Shown here: positions 25,819 through 33,928 of the stretch, in pieces
Layout of the letters: every line of letters begins with the position of its first letter
Position numbering within the stretch: position 1 is the first letter of the stretch
NCBI GenBank assembly: GCA_019913005.1
Contig: JAIOHL010000169.1
Coordinates: 59,778-123,777 of the forward strand
Source: Anaerolineae bacterium
GTDB lineage: Bacteria > Chloroflexota > Anaerolineae > Aggregatilineales > J027
DNA length: 64,000 nucleotides
Direction of reading: 5' to 3'
The notes under the pieces: generated by a model
Database searches by the model: none
Told to the model about the DNA's origin: nothing
What the model saw: the letters and a program-made list of their open reading frames with translations, nothing else
Position numbers and translations under genes: made by a program

Positions 25819-26442
25819 CTATAAATTCAAACCACGCGATACGGCTTCCAGTTCATCATTCGTGATTCCTAGATACCTCTTGGTATACGCCAAACTATTG
25901 TGATTGAGTTTGTACATGATGAGCGCCAAATCTACCCCGTTAAGCCGAGCATGATACCCCCATGTCTTGCGTAAGGAATGGGTACCAAAATTACTCCGCA
26001 GCCCAATGGCTCTACAGATGCCTGATATTCCCTTCCAGACTTGCCCACGCTTGATGGGTTGAGTATAGGTGTTACTCACTGTATCGAAGAAGAGAAAATG
26101 TTCGGAGTTTTGGGTAATGGTGGGGTAGTGACGCACATATTCGTCGAAAGCCTCCCGCATACTGTCATTAATAACGACTTCCTGCCGTTTGCCACGCTTT
26201 TCTTCTCGAATCCAGAACCGGGCACGTAGTTGCCCATCACTCTCTATGAAATCCCCAACCCGTAGTTTGAGTAAATCCGAAACGCGCAGTGCGGCGTTAA
26301 TGCCCACCACGAACAGCAGCAAATCACGATAACGCTGTTCACCGCGCAACAGATTTTTAATTTGAGCGATTTTTTTGCGATCCCGAATGGGTTCAACGAA
26401 GTTCATAAGCGGTTGCGGCGAGGGTACTTTTTCTATAGACAT
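25819..26442 (-). CDS. tyrosine recombinase (short phage-integrase type)
   Basis: The 207-residue protein carries the catalytic set of tyrosine recombinases: Arg in ALRVSDLLKLR, the HSLRKTWGYH segment with the second Arg, a His in NHNSLAYTKRYLGI and the final Tyr. It lacks the large N-terminal core-binding region of full integrases, keeping only about 45 residues before the catalytic domain. It may resolve dimers or move a sub-module; the whole element is more likely moved by the serine recombinase. Confidence 0.85.
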   Translation of the reverse strand: MSIEKVPSPQPLMNFVEPIRDRKKIAQIKNLLRGEQRYRDLLLFVVGINAALRVSDLLKLRVGDFIESDGQLRARFWIREEKRGKRQEVVINDSMREAFDEYVRHYPTITQNSEHFLFFDTVSNTYTQPIKRGQVWKGISGICRAIGLRSNFGTHSLRKTWGYHARLNGVDLALIMYKLNHNSLAYTKRYLGITNDELEAVSRGLNL

Positions 26443-26540
26443 AATAGGCTCTCCGGCTCACTATGTCTACTAGGAGGATAACGAATCGAATTGGAATAAT
26501 GGAAAAAGGTGGCTGTATCGGGCAAGACAGGGGAGGAGTG

Positions 26541-26560
26541 GACACAATGGTTATTGTGTC
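26541..26560. repeat. 8-bp inverted repeat upstream of tyrosine recombinase
   Basis: GACACAAT-GGTT-ATTGTGTC is a perfect inverted repeat ~100 bp upstream of the recombinase start. The arm and spacer sizes would fit a recombinase core site or an operator. No second copy was noticed in the window. Confidence 0.4.
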
Positions 26561-26663
26561 TGCATTGATTGCAAGTGAGTATTTTCCACTCAATCAAATT
26601 GGTCTCATTTCAGACAAACCACGTATGACTAATTCTCACAGATAATCGGTGCTAACTTATCAA

Positions 26664-27371
26664 CTAAATTCCCACTTTTTTCTTTAGCAGTTTTAGAGTT
26701 TTTCTTGATGGAGAGACTTCAACATACCAAATGATTTGTTCATAAAATACAAATCTAAAAAATGCTTTCTTTGGCTCAATGTAGAGTTGGAAGCGGAAAA
26801 TATTCTTGGGATAGGGGCGCGGATGGGAAGACCACCCGTCAACCCACCGAAAATTTTCCCACTTAGTTACACGAGGGTACAGAGCTAGCTTAAGTTGTAT
26901 GAATTCTTTTTGACTGATTCGGTAAGGAAAAGGTAACCAAGCTGGACTCCAAGGCTCTACCTTATCCCATTGTATGGTTGCATCAAAGTGATTGGTGGCA
27001 TTGTAGATAAAACCTGCTACCAATTGCCGAATCCAAGGAATAATATCTTCAGCCAGATAGGAAGTTGTAGGTAGGCCGGGAAGGTCGGAAATTAGCTGTG
27101 CGCTATATGCCTTTCTTTTAGCTCTTTCCACAGAAGATTTACCCTCTTCGATAGCTCTCCTTACATCAGAGTGAAATCGCAAACTATAAGGTTCAAGAGA
27201 TATCAGCGAGGCAGCAACGACTGCTTGGTCAAGGCCGCTTTTCTGACTATTGTGCTTCTCGCATGAGGGAACAGTAAGGCTGTCAGTTTCAAAGCCCTTG
27301 AACATCAATTTGGGGGGAATGTGTTCTTTTGAGGAGGATGGATTTCCACAAAAATAACAAGGCTTGGGCAT
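26664..27371 (-). CDS. HNH-like endonuclease protein at the end of the Ubl locus
   Basis: This ~235-residue protein begins MPKPCYFCGNPSSSKEHIPPK and continues with SCEKHNSQKSGLD, a CxxC...EHIPPK...CxxHNS arrangement typical of HNH-like zinc nucleases. A longer start at 27410 would be read from the IS3 terminus and is not native. Before the IS insertion this gene lay only ~35 bp after the helical gene at 30297, so it was probably the last gene of the ubiquitin-like operon. Its present promoter, if any, would come from the IS. Confidence 0.65.
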   Translation of the reverse strand: MPKPCYFCGNPSSSKEHIPPKLMFKGFETDSLTVPSCEKHNSQKSGLDQAVVAASLISLEPYSLRFHSDVRRAIEEGKSSVERAKRKAYSAQLISDLPGLPTTSYLAEDIIPWIRQLVAGFIYNATNHFDATIQWDKVEPWSPAWLPFPYRISQKEFIQLKLALYPRVTKWENFRWVDGWSSHPRPYPKNIFRFQLYIEPKKAFFRFVFYEQIIWYVEVSPSRKTLKLLKKKVGI

Positions 27372-27413
27372 GTGTACCACTTGATTAGAGTTAGACTGAT
27401 CTGCCCCCAACGA

Positions 27414-28259
27414 CTAGGCCAGTTGGAGTGAGGGTCGAGCTTGGTCAGCAAAAACAGCTGGGGGTAGATAACCCAAGCTACTATGCGGACGATATTTATT
27501 ATACTGCTGCCGCCATTCTTCAATAACCTGTTGGGCCTCAGCGCCATCAGCAAAAACCCAACGATCCAAACATTCGCCGCGCAAAGTACCATTAAAACTC
27601 TCGATGAAGGGATTTTCCCACGGACTGCCGGGGGTAATGTAAAGCGTCTGGCACTGCTGATCCCGTAGCCACTGTTGTAAGGCATAGGCGATGAACTCTG
27701 GCCCATTATCGCTGCGTAAGTAAGTGGGTGCACCACGCACCAGCAATAACCACTCCAATTGCTGAATGACTTGGCGGGAGGAGATCGAACGCGCCACATG
27801 GATGGTCAAGCATTCGCGGGTATATTCGTCCAAGATAGTCAACATCCGCAATTTGCCACCGCGTTCGGTGCGGGCTTCTAAAAAGTCATAACTCCACACT
27901 TCATTGGGATGACTGGCCCGTCGCAAACCACCTGCTGCATCGCCATAGCGTCGTTTGACCCGTTTGCGGCGCGGCAATTGTAAGCCTTCCTGTCGCCAAA
28001 TCCGATAGACCTGTTTGCGATTGATGGGATACCCGTCCTGTTTGAGCATCGCTGCAATCATGCGGTAGCCATACATGGGCTGCTCGTGGGCATATTCACG
28101 GATGAGCGCCACCGTCGCAGCCTCATCCTTGCGGGCATGGCTGACATACCGAGCGCTAGACCGCTGAAGACCCATCAACTGACACGCATGGCGTTCCGAC
28201 AGCCCTCGTTCTGTAACCACTTGTTGGACTACTTGTCGTTTGTGGCGAGGGCTTACCAT
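27414..28259 (-). CDS. IS3-family transposase OrfB (DDE catalytic part)
   Basis: This 281-residue product contains the rve/DDE integrase core: EVWSYDFLEA, LRSDNGPEFIA and NPFIESFNGTLRGECL, followed by YNKYRPHSSLGYLPP. It starts at ATG 28259, overlapping orfA in the -1 frame at a run of seven A on the coding strand (A AAA AAA). IS3 elements usually make the OrfAB transposase by slippage there. Confidence 0.9.
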   Translation of the reverse strand: MVSPRHKRQVVQQVVTERGLSERHACQLMGLQRSSARYVSHARKDEAATVALIREYAHEQPMYGYRMIAAMLKQDGYPINRKQVYRIWRQEGLQLPRRKRVKRRYGDAAGGLRRASHPNEVWSYDFLEARTERGGKLRMLTILDEYTRECLTIHVARSISSRQVIQQLEWLLLVRGAPTYLRSDNGPEFIAYALQQWLRDQQCQTLYITPGSPWENPFIESFNGTLRGECLDRWVFADGAEAQQVIEEWRQQYNKYRPHSSLGYLPPAVFADQARPSLQLA

Positions 28260-28525
28260 TTTTTTGACACCACCTCTTTGAGTACATCGATGTCCAAGGC
28301 TTGCTGGGCCACGATTTTCTTCAGCCGCGCATTCTCCGCCTCTAACTCCCGCAACCGTTGTAGTTCGCTCGCTTCTAGCCCGCCGTACTTGGTGCGCCAC
28401 CGATACACCGTTTGCTCCGAGACCCCATATTTCCGGCACACCTCCGCTACACTGATGCCGTTTTCCACTTCTTTCAATATCCGTATGATCTGCTCTTCGC
28501 TGTAGCGTGTCCCTTTACTTGCCAT
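28253..28525 (-). CDS. IS3-family OrfA (HTH and leucine zipper)
   Basis: This 90-residue protein has an HTH_Tnp_1 domain (YSEEQIIRILKEVENG, then VAEVCRKYGVSEQTVYRWR) and a leucine-zipper helix (LQRLRELEAENARLKKIV). It ends KKW just after the A-run where -1 frameshifting would fuse it to OrfB. Confidence 0.9.
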   Translation of the reverse strand: MASKGTRYSEEQIIRILKEVENGISVAEVCRKYGVSEQTVYRWRTKYGGLEASELQRLRELEAENARLKKIVAQQALDIDVLKEVVSKKW

Positions 28526-28587
28526 GAAACTATCCTCCTGTCCTTATTGTATGTCTGATAGTCTCACTTCACTTGGGCCAGTTTTTG

Positions 28588-30264
28588 GGTTCTTGTGCAA
28601 ATGTCGTGCTAGGTTGGTTTGTAGCAAACTCGAATGCATAACAAATCAAGGTTGGCACGACCATACATTTGGCGCTTGAGCAATTTTAAGCGGTGAACAT
28701 GGCCCTCGGTCTGTCCATTGCTCCATTCCAAGGCAAGGGCGGCTTTGACCGCATGGTAGTCTTGTTTCAAGGACTCGGCGAAACGTTTACATGCCTGAAT
28801 ACCACAAGTCATACAGGTGTCGAGCCAAGTATCGAAGCCGGCATTTTGTCTTTGACGGACCATGGTGGTGAAATGGTGAATCAGGTGATGTAAAGTGCTC
28901 AAGGTATCCACTTGGAGTAGTTGCGACAATAGGTCGGCCTCAGCCTTGTTCAAACGTTCAGGCGGTGCGATCAAAAGCTGAAGGCAGCTATCGCGTGAGG
29001 GTAACCAAATAGGGAGAGGTGGAGTCTGGGTTGGGTGGAGCACCTGCTGGCGGTAGAGAGTCACCCACTTACGCACTTGACTAAGTTGCCCCGGATAACC
29101 ACGCGCGACGACCTCATGCCAAAGTTGGGTCATCGTGATAGGGCCGGACTGAAGTCGAGCAGTCATATATTCAATAAAGGGATCAAGCATACTTGGGAGC
29201 GGTGTTTTCTGACGTTCGGGAAAGAGTTCTGCCTCCCAGAACAGCTTCACGGTTGCCCGATTGAGACCTAAAACCCGAGCGATCCGGCGCTGGCTATAAT
29301 TTTGCTGTTTCAAGTATTGAACACGCTGGAAATCTCGGATGCGTCGCTCCCGCGACAGACGTTGTTGTTCCAGCTCGTCCTTTGAGCGTGGCAAAGGTGG
29401 ACGGACAACCTGAGAGTCAGACGAATGGACTGCTGGATGGGATCGCATCTTGGACCATTGCTCCCGCAAGGCTCGCTCAGCCATCTCCGTCAAATTCTTT
29501 AATAAATGCCAGCGGTCGGCGATCTGAATGGCGTTAGGTGCACCTCGTTCAATCCCATTGGCGTATTCAGTGGAACGATCCCGGGCCACCATTTCGATGC
29601 TCGGATGTCTTTTGAGCCAATCCGCTAATGTGTCTGACTGGCGATCCGGCAAGAGATCCACGACGCAATGGGCTTCTAAATCAACGAGAATGGTGCCGTA
29701 AGTCTGCCCACGCTTCTTGGCCCAGTCATCCACTCCCAACACGCGGACAGCGGATACCTTTGGCCGAACATTCGATCGTAAGATGCGTAAGATACTATGC
29801 CTTGTCGTGGGAATCTTCAAATGGTTTGTTAAGCGCGATCCACCTTGTCCTCCTGCCACTTGCCCAATATGCCAAATGAGCGTTTCCAGACGTTTTGTCC
29901 GGCGGGCATACCGAGTGGTCAGCTGTTGAAAACCTTGGGCAAACGTTTTTCGTTTACACGCGCTACTGGTACATCGAAATCTTCGCACGCGGATTTCGAG
30001 CCGAAGTCCGGCTTCTCCCATTGGTAAATCCTTGAGAACTCTTGTGTAATAACTGTGAACGTGATGGCTGGTTTGTCCGCACGCTGGGCAGACCCCGCTC
30101 TCCTGTGTGCTGTGTCCCCTTACTAACCACCCCGATTCGGTTGCTTCGATCTGCTCTATTTGGCATTCTGGTACTTGAATCGCAAGCATTTCCATCTCAC
30201 ACCCTTTTCCCTTTTTGTGCGAGAGGCTATTGTCTCAACCCAGCACGACATTTGCACAAGAACC
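28588..30264 (-). mobile_element. ISL3-family insertion sequence, complete
   Basis: The element is 1677 bp with perfect 23-bp inverted repeats (GGTTCTTGTGCAAATGTCGT at one end, its complement at the other) and 8-bp target duplications. It carries one intact transposase gene. All parts look undamaged, so the copy is probably recent and active. Confidence 0.95.
28609..30195 (-). CDS. ISL3-family transposase
   Basis: This 528-residue DDE transposase has an N-terminal zinc-binding region (CPACGQTSHHVHSYYTR and FRCTSSACKRKTF), the first catalytic Asp in VLGVDDWAKKRGQTYGTILVD, a second Asp in VARDRSTEYANGI, and the final Glu in SNGQTEGHVHRLKLLKRQMYG. Order and length match ISL3 transposases. The stop codon lies inside the IS end at 28609. 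Confidence 0.95.
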   Translation of the reverse strand: MEMLAIQVPECQIEQIEATESGWLVRGHSTQESGVCPACGQTSHHVHSYYTRVLKDLPMGEAGLRLEIRVRRFRCTSSACKRKTFAQGFQQLTTRYARRTKRLETLIWHIGQVAGGQGGSRLTNHLKIPTTRHSILRILRSNVRPKVSAVRVLGVDDWAKKRGQTYGTILVDLEAHCVVDLLPDRQSDTLADWLKRHPSIEMVARDRSTEYANGIERGAPNAIQIADRWHLLKNLTEMAERALREQWSKMRSHPAVHSSDSQVVRPPLPRSKDELEQQRLSRERRIRDFQRVQYLKQQNYSQRRIARVLGLNRATVKLFWEAELFPERQKTPLPSMLDPFIEYMTARLQSGPITMTQLWHEVVARGYPGQLSQVRKWVTLYRQQVLHPTQTPPLPIWLPSRDSCLQLLIAPPERLNKAEADLLSQLLQVDTLSTLHHLIHHFTTMVRQRQNAGFDTWLDTCMTCGIQACKRFAESLKQDYHAVKAALALEWSNGQTEGHVHRLKLLKRQMYGRANLDLLCIRVCYKPT

Positions 30265-30296
30265 AGTTTTTGGGGGGATAGATCAAGACTTTGCTT

Positions 30297-31238
30297 TTAA
30301 GGAATCTGTAAATATTGAATTATTTTCATAGCAACAGGATATATCGTTGAAGCAAACGCCCCATAAAAATGCCTTACTTGATGTCTATCAATGGGGACAT
30401 TTCGGTGTGCTGCATTTCCGGCAAACTCTCTAATCGTGTGGAAGGTTGGTTTTAACTCATTTTTTAATCGGTCCTTCAAATGTGTTTCATTAGCTAAAAG
30501 TGCAGAATCAGATTCTAGTTGATCAAAAATTACGTTTGCACGATGGGCCAAGTTAGTAGAAGCCTTGTTGATTTTTGACTTGAAGCTATTTTTTTTCGCA
30601 TCATCAGGCAGTTTTGTGACAATTGCATTTATTAATTGCTGAAGAACATGCTCGCAAGGTAGTCTCAGTAACAGGATGGCGGCCCTAGGTAAACTATGAT
30701 GTAGACAGGAAAGCCCCTCGCCTAGATAGCCCCTAAGTTCATCATCCAGTGGCGCAATTTGCCCCAATAAATTTATATAATCATCGGCAAAGTAGGGCAT
30801 AGCATGATGGTCAGCTAGAATCTTCAGGCCATATTCCGACACTAAAATATGATTAGGGTCAAAAGTATACTTACCAGTCCACTGTATTTGGTCAGGCTCT
30901 ATTCTTGCAAACATAATTATGCCTTGTTGAGCAAGAGCTATCACCTCTTCAAAAATAAGGCCCTGAATATAAAGGCGGTGATATATGCTTTCACTGCGTT
31001 GTAGAGAACTGTTATCCACTGTGTGGAGAGTCTTGCGTATTTTTCCAGACGTTTCTAATTGAGTGTAGACTTCATCTAAAAATGCTTGCAATTCTCGGCC
31101 CCTACCAGTTAAGTCGTTGATATTTCGAGCGGCAAAGCCAAGTTTTTGAGTATACGAGGCAAAATTAGTTTTTTTCAGAAGAGAAAGAATCTCATCACGA
31201 ATTATTTCCCTGTCGATCTGTAATTCTTCGTATTCCAT
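30297..31238 (-). CDS. helical protein of the ubiquitin-like locus, unknown role
   Basis: This 313-residue, largely helical protein follows the JAB-E1 gene by 71 bp on the same strand. The C-terminal part (IREFAGNAAHRNVPIDRH) resembles HEPN/DUF4145-type helices, but no catalytic HEPN motif is obvious. It could be a target, scaffold or effector of the modification system. The IS3 insertion lies 12 bp after its stop. Confidence 0.6.
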   Translation of the reverse strand: MEYEELQIDREIIRDEILSLLKKTNFASYTQKLGFAARNINDLTGRGRELQAFLDEVYTQLETSGKIRKTLHTVDNSSLQRSESIYHRLYIQGLIFEEVIALAQQGIIMFARIEPDQIQWTGKYTFDPNHILVSEYGLKILADHHAMPYFADDYINLLGQIAPLDDELRGYLGEGLSCLHHSLPRAAILLLRLPCEHVLQQLINAIVTKLPDDAKKNSFKSKINKASTNLAHRANVIFDQLESDSALLANETHLKDRLKNELKPTFHTIREFAGNAAHRNVPIDRHQVRHFYGAFASTIYPVAMKIIQYLQIP

Positions 31239-31309
31239 ACAGGTTTTTGACCATTTTCGCTAATCTGAGTATATGCTCAATTATGGATGGATATATCAAA
31301 CCATACAAA

Positions 31310-32791
31310 TCAGCCCCTTAGCTTAAGTAGAATCCACCTATGAAGGTGATATTCCAATGTGCGATGGTAAGCCTGTCTCTTTTCTCGCTCTTTTTCAGCC
31401 GCCAGATGGTGACTTGTTACGCTAATCCCAGCATGGTCACCTCTAGCTGTATATCCGGGGTAAAGACATCTGGATTTGCAAGCATCGAGGTCATTTTTGT
31501 CTAGCCCAGCCGTTATGAAGTGATACATTTGCGCTCTGGGGTTATTAATGCCCGAAGGGGCTACTATTAGGGACAAAAACTGAAGTACCTCAAAAGAGGC
31601 TACACTTAAGCTAAAGGCAAAAACGTTTTCGTTCCGCTTGGCCCAATGGGCATGTGGTAAACCAGCAATATACGCTGGATCATCTAAAAATCCATCTCGT
31701 TCACTGGAGACTTGACCGGGGTCATACTGTTCAAGGCACTCAAGGCATGGTCGGTCTGGTATTGCGATATGCGTCCGCCAATCAGCATGTTTTAGCTTTT
31801 GAGTCCTTTCATTTACCCGAACCATAATGCCACCGTCAACGACTGGAATAAGATGGGCATAGGCGATGAAATTCAATACACTACGGGCCAACGGGCGATC
31901 TACACAACTGAATAGCACATCACAATCGAGCGCAACTTGAAATCCACTTTCTTCAACAATACTCCATTCGAGCGGTTCAACTGTGAACTGCCCGGCGGTT
32001 GCCGTTTGACGGATTGCTTTAGCAATGACCTCAACCTTTGATTTTTTCAATAGCGCGTCCCGACGAGTGGCAAAAAGCAATCTATCCAAATTGACCTTTT
32101 CCACACTGTCAAAATCCAAAAGTCTGATGTGACCGATACCCATACGGGCCAAAGCCTCCGCTACAATGCTACCTACGCTACCTGCGCCCACGATCCCCAC
32201 CGTTAGGTTTGCCAACTGGGATTGCGCTTCCTTACCCCATGCCAAAATAGTACGTTCCAATTCAGGTCGGAACACTGATTTTTTGGCTAGATTTGGATGG
32301 AGGGTGATAGCGAACTTACTCCCAACTACTCTAACTGAGTCGCACCACTGTCGCTCATAAGTGCGGGGTGCTGTTTTTGTCCAGAAGCGTGCACTCCACG
32401 CTTCGTCTGTACCAATTGTCAACCCTACTAATGGCAGTTCGGTTGCGCTCTTAACTGCTGCCGCAAGTCTTTGTTCCGCATGAATGTCATCTAGGCTCAT
32501 GTCTTGCCAACCCGAAGCAGGATGGCTGTGCATGAATGCAAGCCCAGCGCCGGCGTTTATAGCTTCGCTGAGGGCACGCTCGAAATAGGATGGCATAAAA
32601 CTGACATTGCCATGAACGTCTCGGTCTCCCTCTAACGGAAGGATTAAACTATGGATCAGCGCCGTAATTCGATCACGCCCCTGACTGGGATGCCATAAGG
32701 CAAAACACAAATCCTCCTGCCCATCTTGGCGCAGGAGATGTTCTATAGCTTGTTCATGAACAGATGAAGGTAGTGCTACACTGTACATCAT
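31310..32791 (-). CDS. JAB deubiquitinase-like - E1 (ThiF) fusion
   Basis: The 493-residue protein joins a JAB/MPN peptidase domain (~1-140; LAFMHSHPASGWQDMSLDD supplies the HxHP...D zinc site, with an upstream Glu) to an E1/ThiF adenylating domain (~165-440; VGIVGAGSVGS nucleotide loop, LLDFDSVEKVNLDR, a PCLECL Cys pair and later CKSRC). E1 activates a ubiquitin-like protein with ATP; JAB trims or removes it. The start overlaps the E2-like gene by 4 bp, so one operon makes Ubl, E2 and JAB-E1. Confidence 0.85.
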   Translation of the reverse strand: MMYSVALPSSVHEQAIEHLLRQDGQEDLCFALWHPSQGRDRITALIHSLILPLEGDRDVHGNVSFMPSYFERALSEAINAGAGLAFMHSHPASGWQDMSLDDIHAEQRLAAAVKSATELPLVGLTIGTDEAWSARFWTKTAPRTYERQWCDSVRVVGSKFAITLHPNLAKKSVFRPELERTILAWGKEAQSQLANLTVGIVGAGSVGSIVAEALARMGIGHIRLLDFDSVEKVNLDRLLFATRRDALLKKSKVEVIAKAIRQTATAGQFTVEPLEWSIVEESGFQVALDCDVLFSCVDRPLARSVLNFIAYAHLIPVVDGGIMVRVNERTQKLKHADWRTHIAIPDRPCLECLEQYDPGQVSSERDGFLDDPAYIAGLPHAHWAKRNENVFAFSLSVASFEVLQFLSLIVAPSGINNPRAQMYHFITAGLDKNDLDACKSRCLYPGYTARGDHAGISVTSHHLAAEKEREKRQAYHRTLEYHLHRWILLKLRG

Positions 32792-33153
32792 TGCGTCTCG
32801 AACAAATGACGAATATGGGCCATATACGTGCTGACACTTCGGTCAAATTTCGCCCATTCATTAAATGGACGACTCCAATATTGCCATCCCGCCCCAAATT
32901 CTCGGTTGTCGTGTACACCCCCAGCCGGATGTACGTTGCTACTCGTATTGATAGGCAACAAATGTGGGGAAATATGTGGCCCACTGGGGGGATTGGCAGG
33001 GAAATCATCACCTACTACGAATCCTAATCGAATTGTTTGGCCGATAAACTTCCCAACAGGGATTGTATACTCAAAACAGATGCGATTGTTCCCTTGATCT
33101 TCGGGGTTGTAACCCAGTGTTTTGAGTTGGTCAATGAAATCTTGTCGTGACAT
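32788..33153 (-). CDS. prokaryotic E2-like (UBC fold) protein
   Basis: This 121-residue protein has the signature of prokaryotic E2 family E: FPANPPSGPHISPHLLPIN, NVHPAGGVH, WQYWSRPFNEWAKFDRSV and AHIRHLFETQ. The UBC-like core would receive Ubl from the E1. Its only Cys is at residue 26 in an early strand, not at the usual E2 position after the HP motif, so the chemistry may differ. It lies between the Ubl gene (12-bp gap) and the JAB-E1 gene (4-bp overlap). Confidence 0.8.
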   Translation of the reverse strand: MSRQDFIDQLKTLGYNPEDQGNNRICFEYTIPVGKFIGQTIRLGFVVGDDFPANPPSGPHISPHLLPINTSSNVHPAGGVHDNREFGAGWQYWSRPFNEWAKFDRSVSTYMAHIRHLFETQ

Positions 33154-33165
33154 CTTTTACATCTC

Positions 33166-33396
33166 CTAGGATACAGGCGTTGGCCCAGTGAACACCGAAA
33201 CAAATTTGGCGTGTTGGTGCATATGAATCGGCTCATTTGGCTTGTCTTTGTAGGATTCTTGATTGTGACCATGAATTTCGACCAAGTAGTGTACAGTTGG
33301 ATCAATTCCAGCAATTTGCAGGATTTGGGTGGGGGTTAGAGTATGCTCATTCGTGGAAAAGGGTTCATCATCAACGGTGAAATGGAAGGTGGGCAT
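33166..33396 (-). CDS. ubiquitin-like (multiubiquitin-type) small protein
   Basis: This 76-residue protein reads as a beta-grasp: FHFTVDDEPFSTNEHTLTPTQILQIAG, YLVEIHG and AKFVSVFTGPTPVS. This matches the bacterial multiubiquitin domain. The C-terminus ends TPVS rather than Gly-Gly, so processing or an unusual terminus is needed. It is the first gene of the operon, preceded by the shared promoter/operator. Confidence 0.75.
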   Translation of the reverse strand: MPTFHFTVDDEPFSTNEHTLTPTQILQIAGIDPTVHYLVEIHGHNQESYKDKPNEPIHMHQHAKFVSVFTGPTPVS

Positions 33397-33454
33397 TAGA
33401 AGTCTCCTTAGGTTAATCCGATTTGTTGCACGGATGAAAAGAATTGTCGCATAT

Positions 33455-33501
33455 ATAATACAGCATTAATTTTTGTATTGCAAGTGCAACGGGTGTATCA
33501 T
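33455..33501. promoter_or_regulatory. divergent promoters sharing a palindromic operator
   Basis: The minus promoter reads TTGCAA (33478-33483), 17-bp spacer, TATTAT (complement of 33455-33460). The plus promoter reads TTGTAT (33473-33478), 17-bp spacer, TATCAT (33496-33501). The palindrome TTGCA-AG-TGCAA at 33478-33489 overlaps the minus -35 and the plus spacer, so one repressor would control both directions. Confidence 0.65.
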
Positions 33502-33529
33502 GGATGAAAAACGTTAAGAGGGACACGTC

Positions 33530-33919
33530 ATGAGCAGTGAAATTGATATCCAACAACTGGCGGTACAACTCAAAGAAAAGCGCGGGCGGCGCGGGCTTCG
33601 TGAAGTCGCTGACGAAATAGGTGGGGTTAGTGCATCCACACTTTCCCGTATTGAACAAGGCAAAGTTCCCGATTTGGATACTTTTGTACGTATTTGTCGT
33701 TGGTTGGACATTCCAATGGATAGGTTTATAATAAAAGATGAACCTAGCTCCCAAAAAGCTGATTCTTCCGAAAATCTAAATACCAGTTCTCAAACGCTAA
33801 CTGTTCATCTTCGTGCGGATAAAACGCTTGATCCTAAAACCGCCAAAGCACTAGCGCATTTAATTCAGTTAGCATATGAAGCAATCGAGCGGGACGAAAT
33901 TGAGGGGGATGAAGAGTGA
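33530..33919 (+). CDS. XRE-family regulator of the Ubl locus
   Basis: This 129-residue protein has an N-terminal HTH_3 domain (LKEKRGRRGLREVADEIG, then SASTLSRIEQGKVPDLDTF) and an acidic helical C-terminus. It starts 28 bp after the plus promoter -10, divergent from the Ubl operon, and is followed by an ImmA-type metallopeptidase. Such XRE/ImmA pairs act as repressor plus cleaving anti-repressor. Confidence 0.85.
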   Translation: MSSEIDIQQLAVQLKEKRGRRGLREVADEIGGVSASTLSRIEQGKVPDLDTFVRICRWLDIPMDRFIIKDEPSSQKADSSENLNTSSQTLTVHLRADKTLDPKTAKALAHLIQLAYEAIERDEIEGDEE

Positions 33920-33928
33920 GAGTGCATT

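Larger units (their letters stand above)
28580..30272. repeat. 8-bp target duplication AGTTTTTG flanking the ISL3 element
   Basis: AGTTTTTG occurs at 28580-28587 and 30265-30272, immediately outside the ISL3 inverted repeats. An 8-bp duplication is normal for ISL3 elements and shows insertion by transposition into the IS3 end. Confidence 0.9.
27397..30285 (-). mobile_element. IS3-family element, interrupted by an ISL3-family element
   Basis: Both ends begin TGATCT and match over ~38 bp (left end inward TGATCTGCCCCCAAC; right end complement TGATCTATCCCCCCAA). The flanks carry the 4-bp duplication AGAC (27393-27396 and 30286-30289). Without the ISL3 insert the element is ~1.2 kb, normal for IS3. 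The insert lies in the right inverted repeat, so the IS3 copy is probably immobile. Confidence 0.9.

Noticed and set aside
26463..26645. 60-residue plus-strand frame
   Set aside because: It covers the intergenic repeat, lacks a good ribosome-binding site and resembles no protein.
27372..27410. N-terminal extension of the HNH-like protein
   Set aside because: These codons are read from the IS3 terminus and its flank, so they are not native.
28609..30195. Transposase as part of the Ubl operon
   Set aside because: It has its own inverted repeats and target duplication, so it is an independent insertion.
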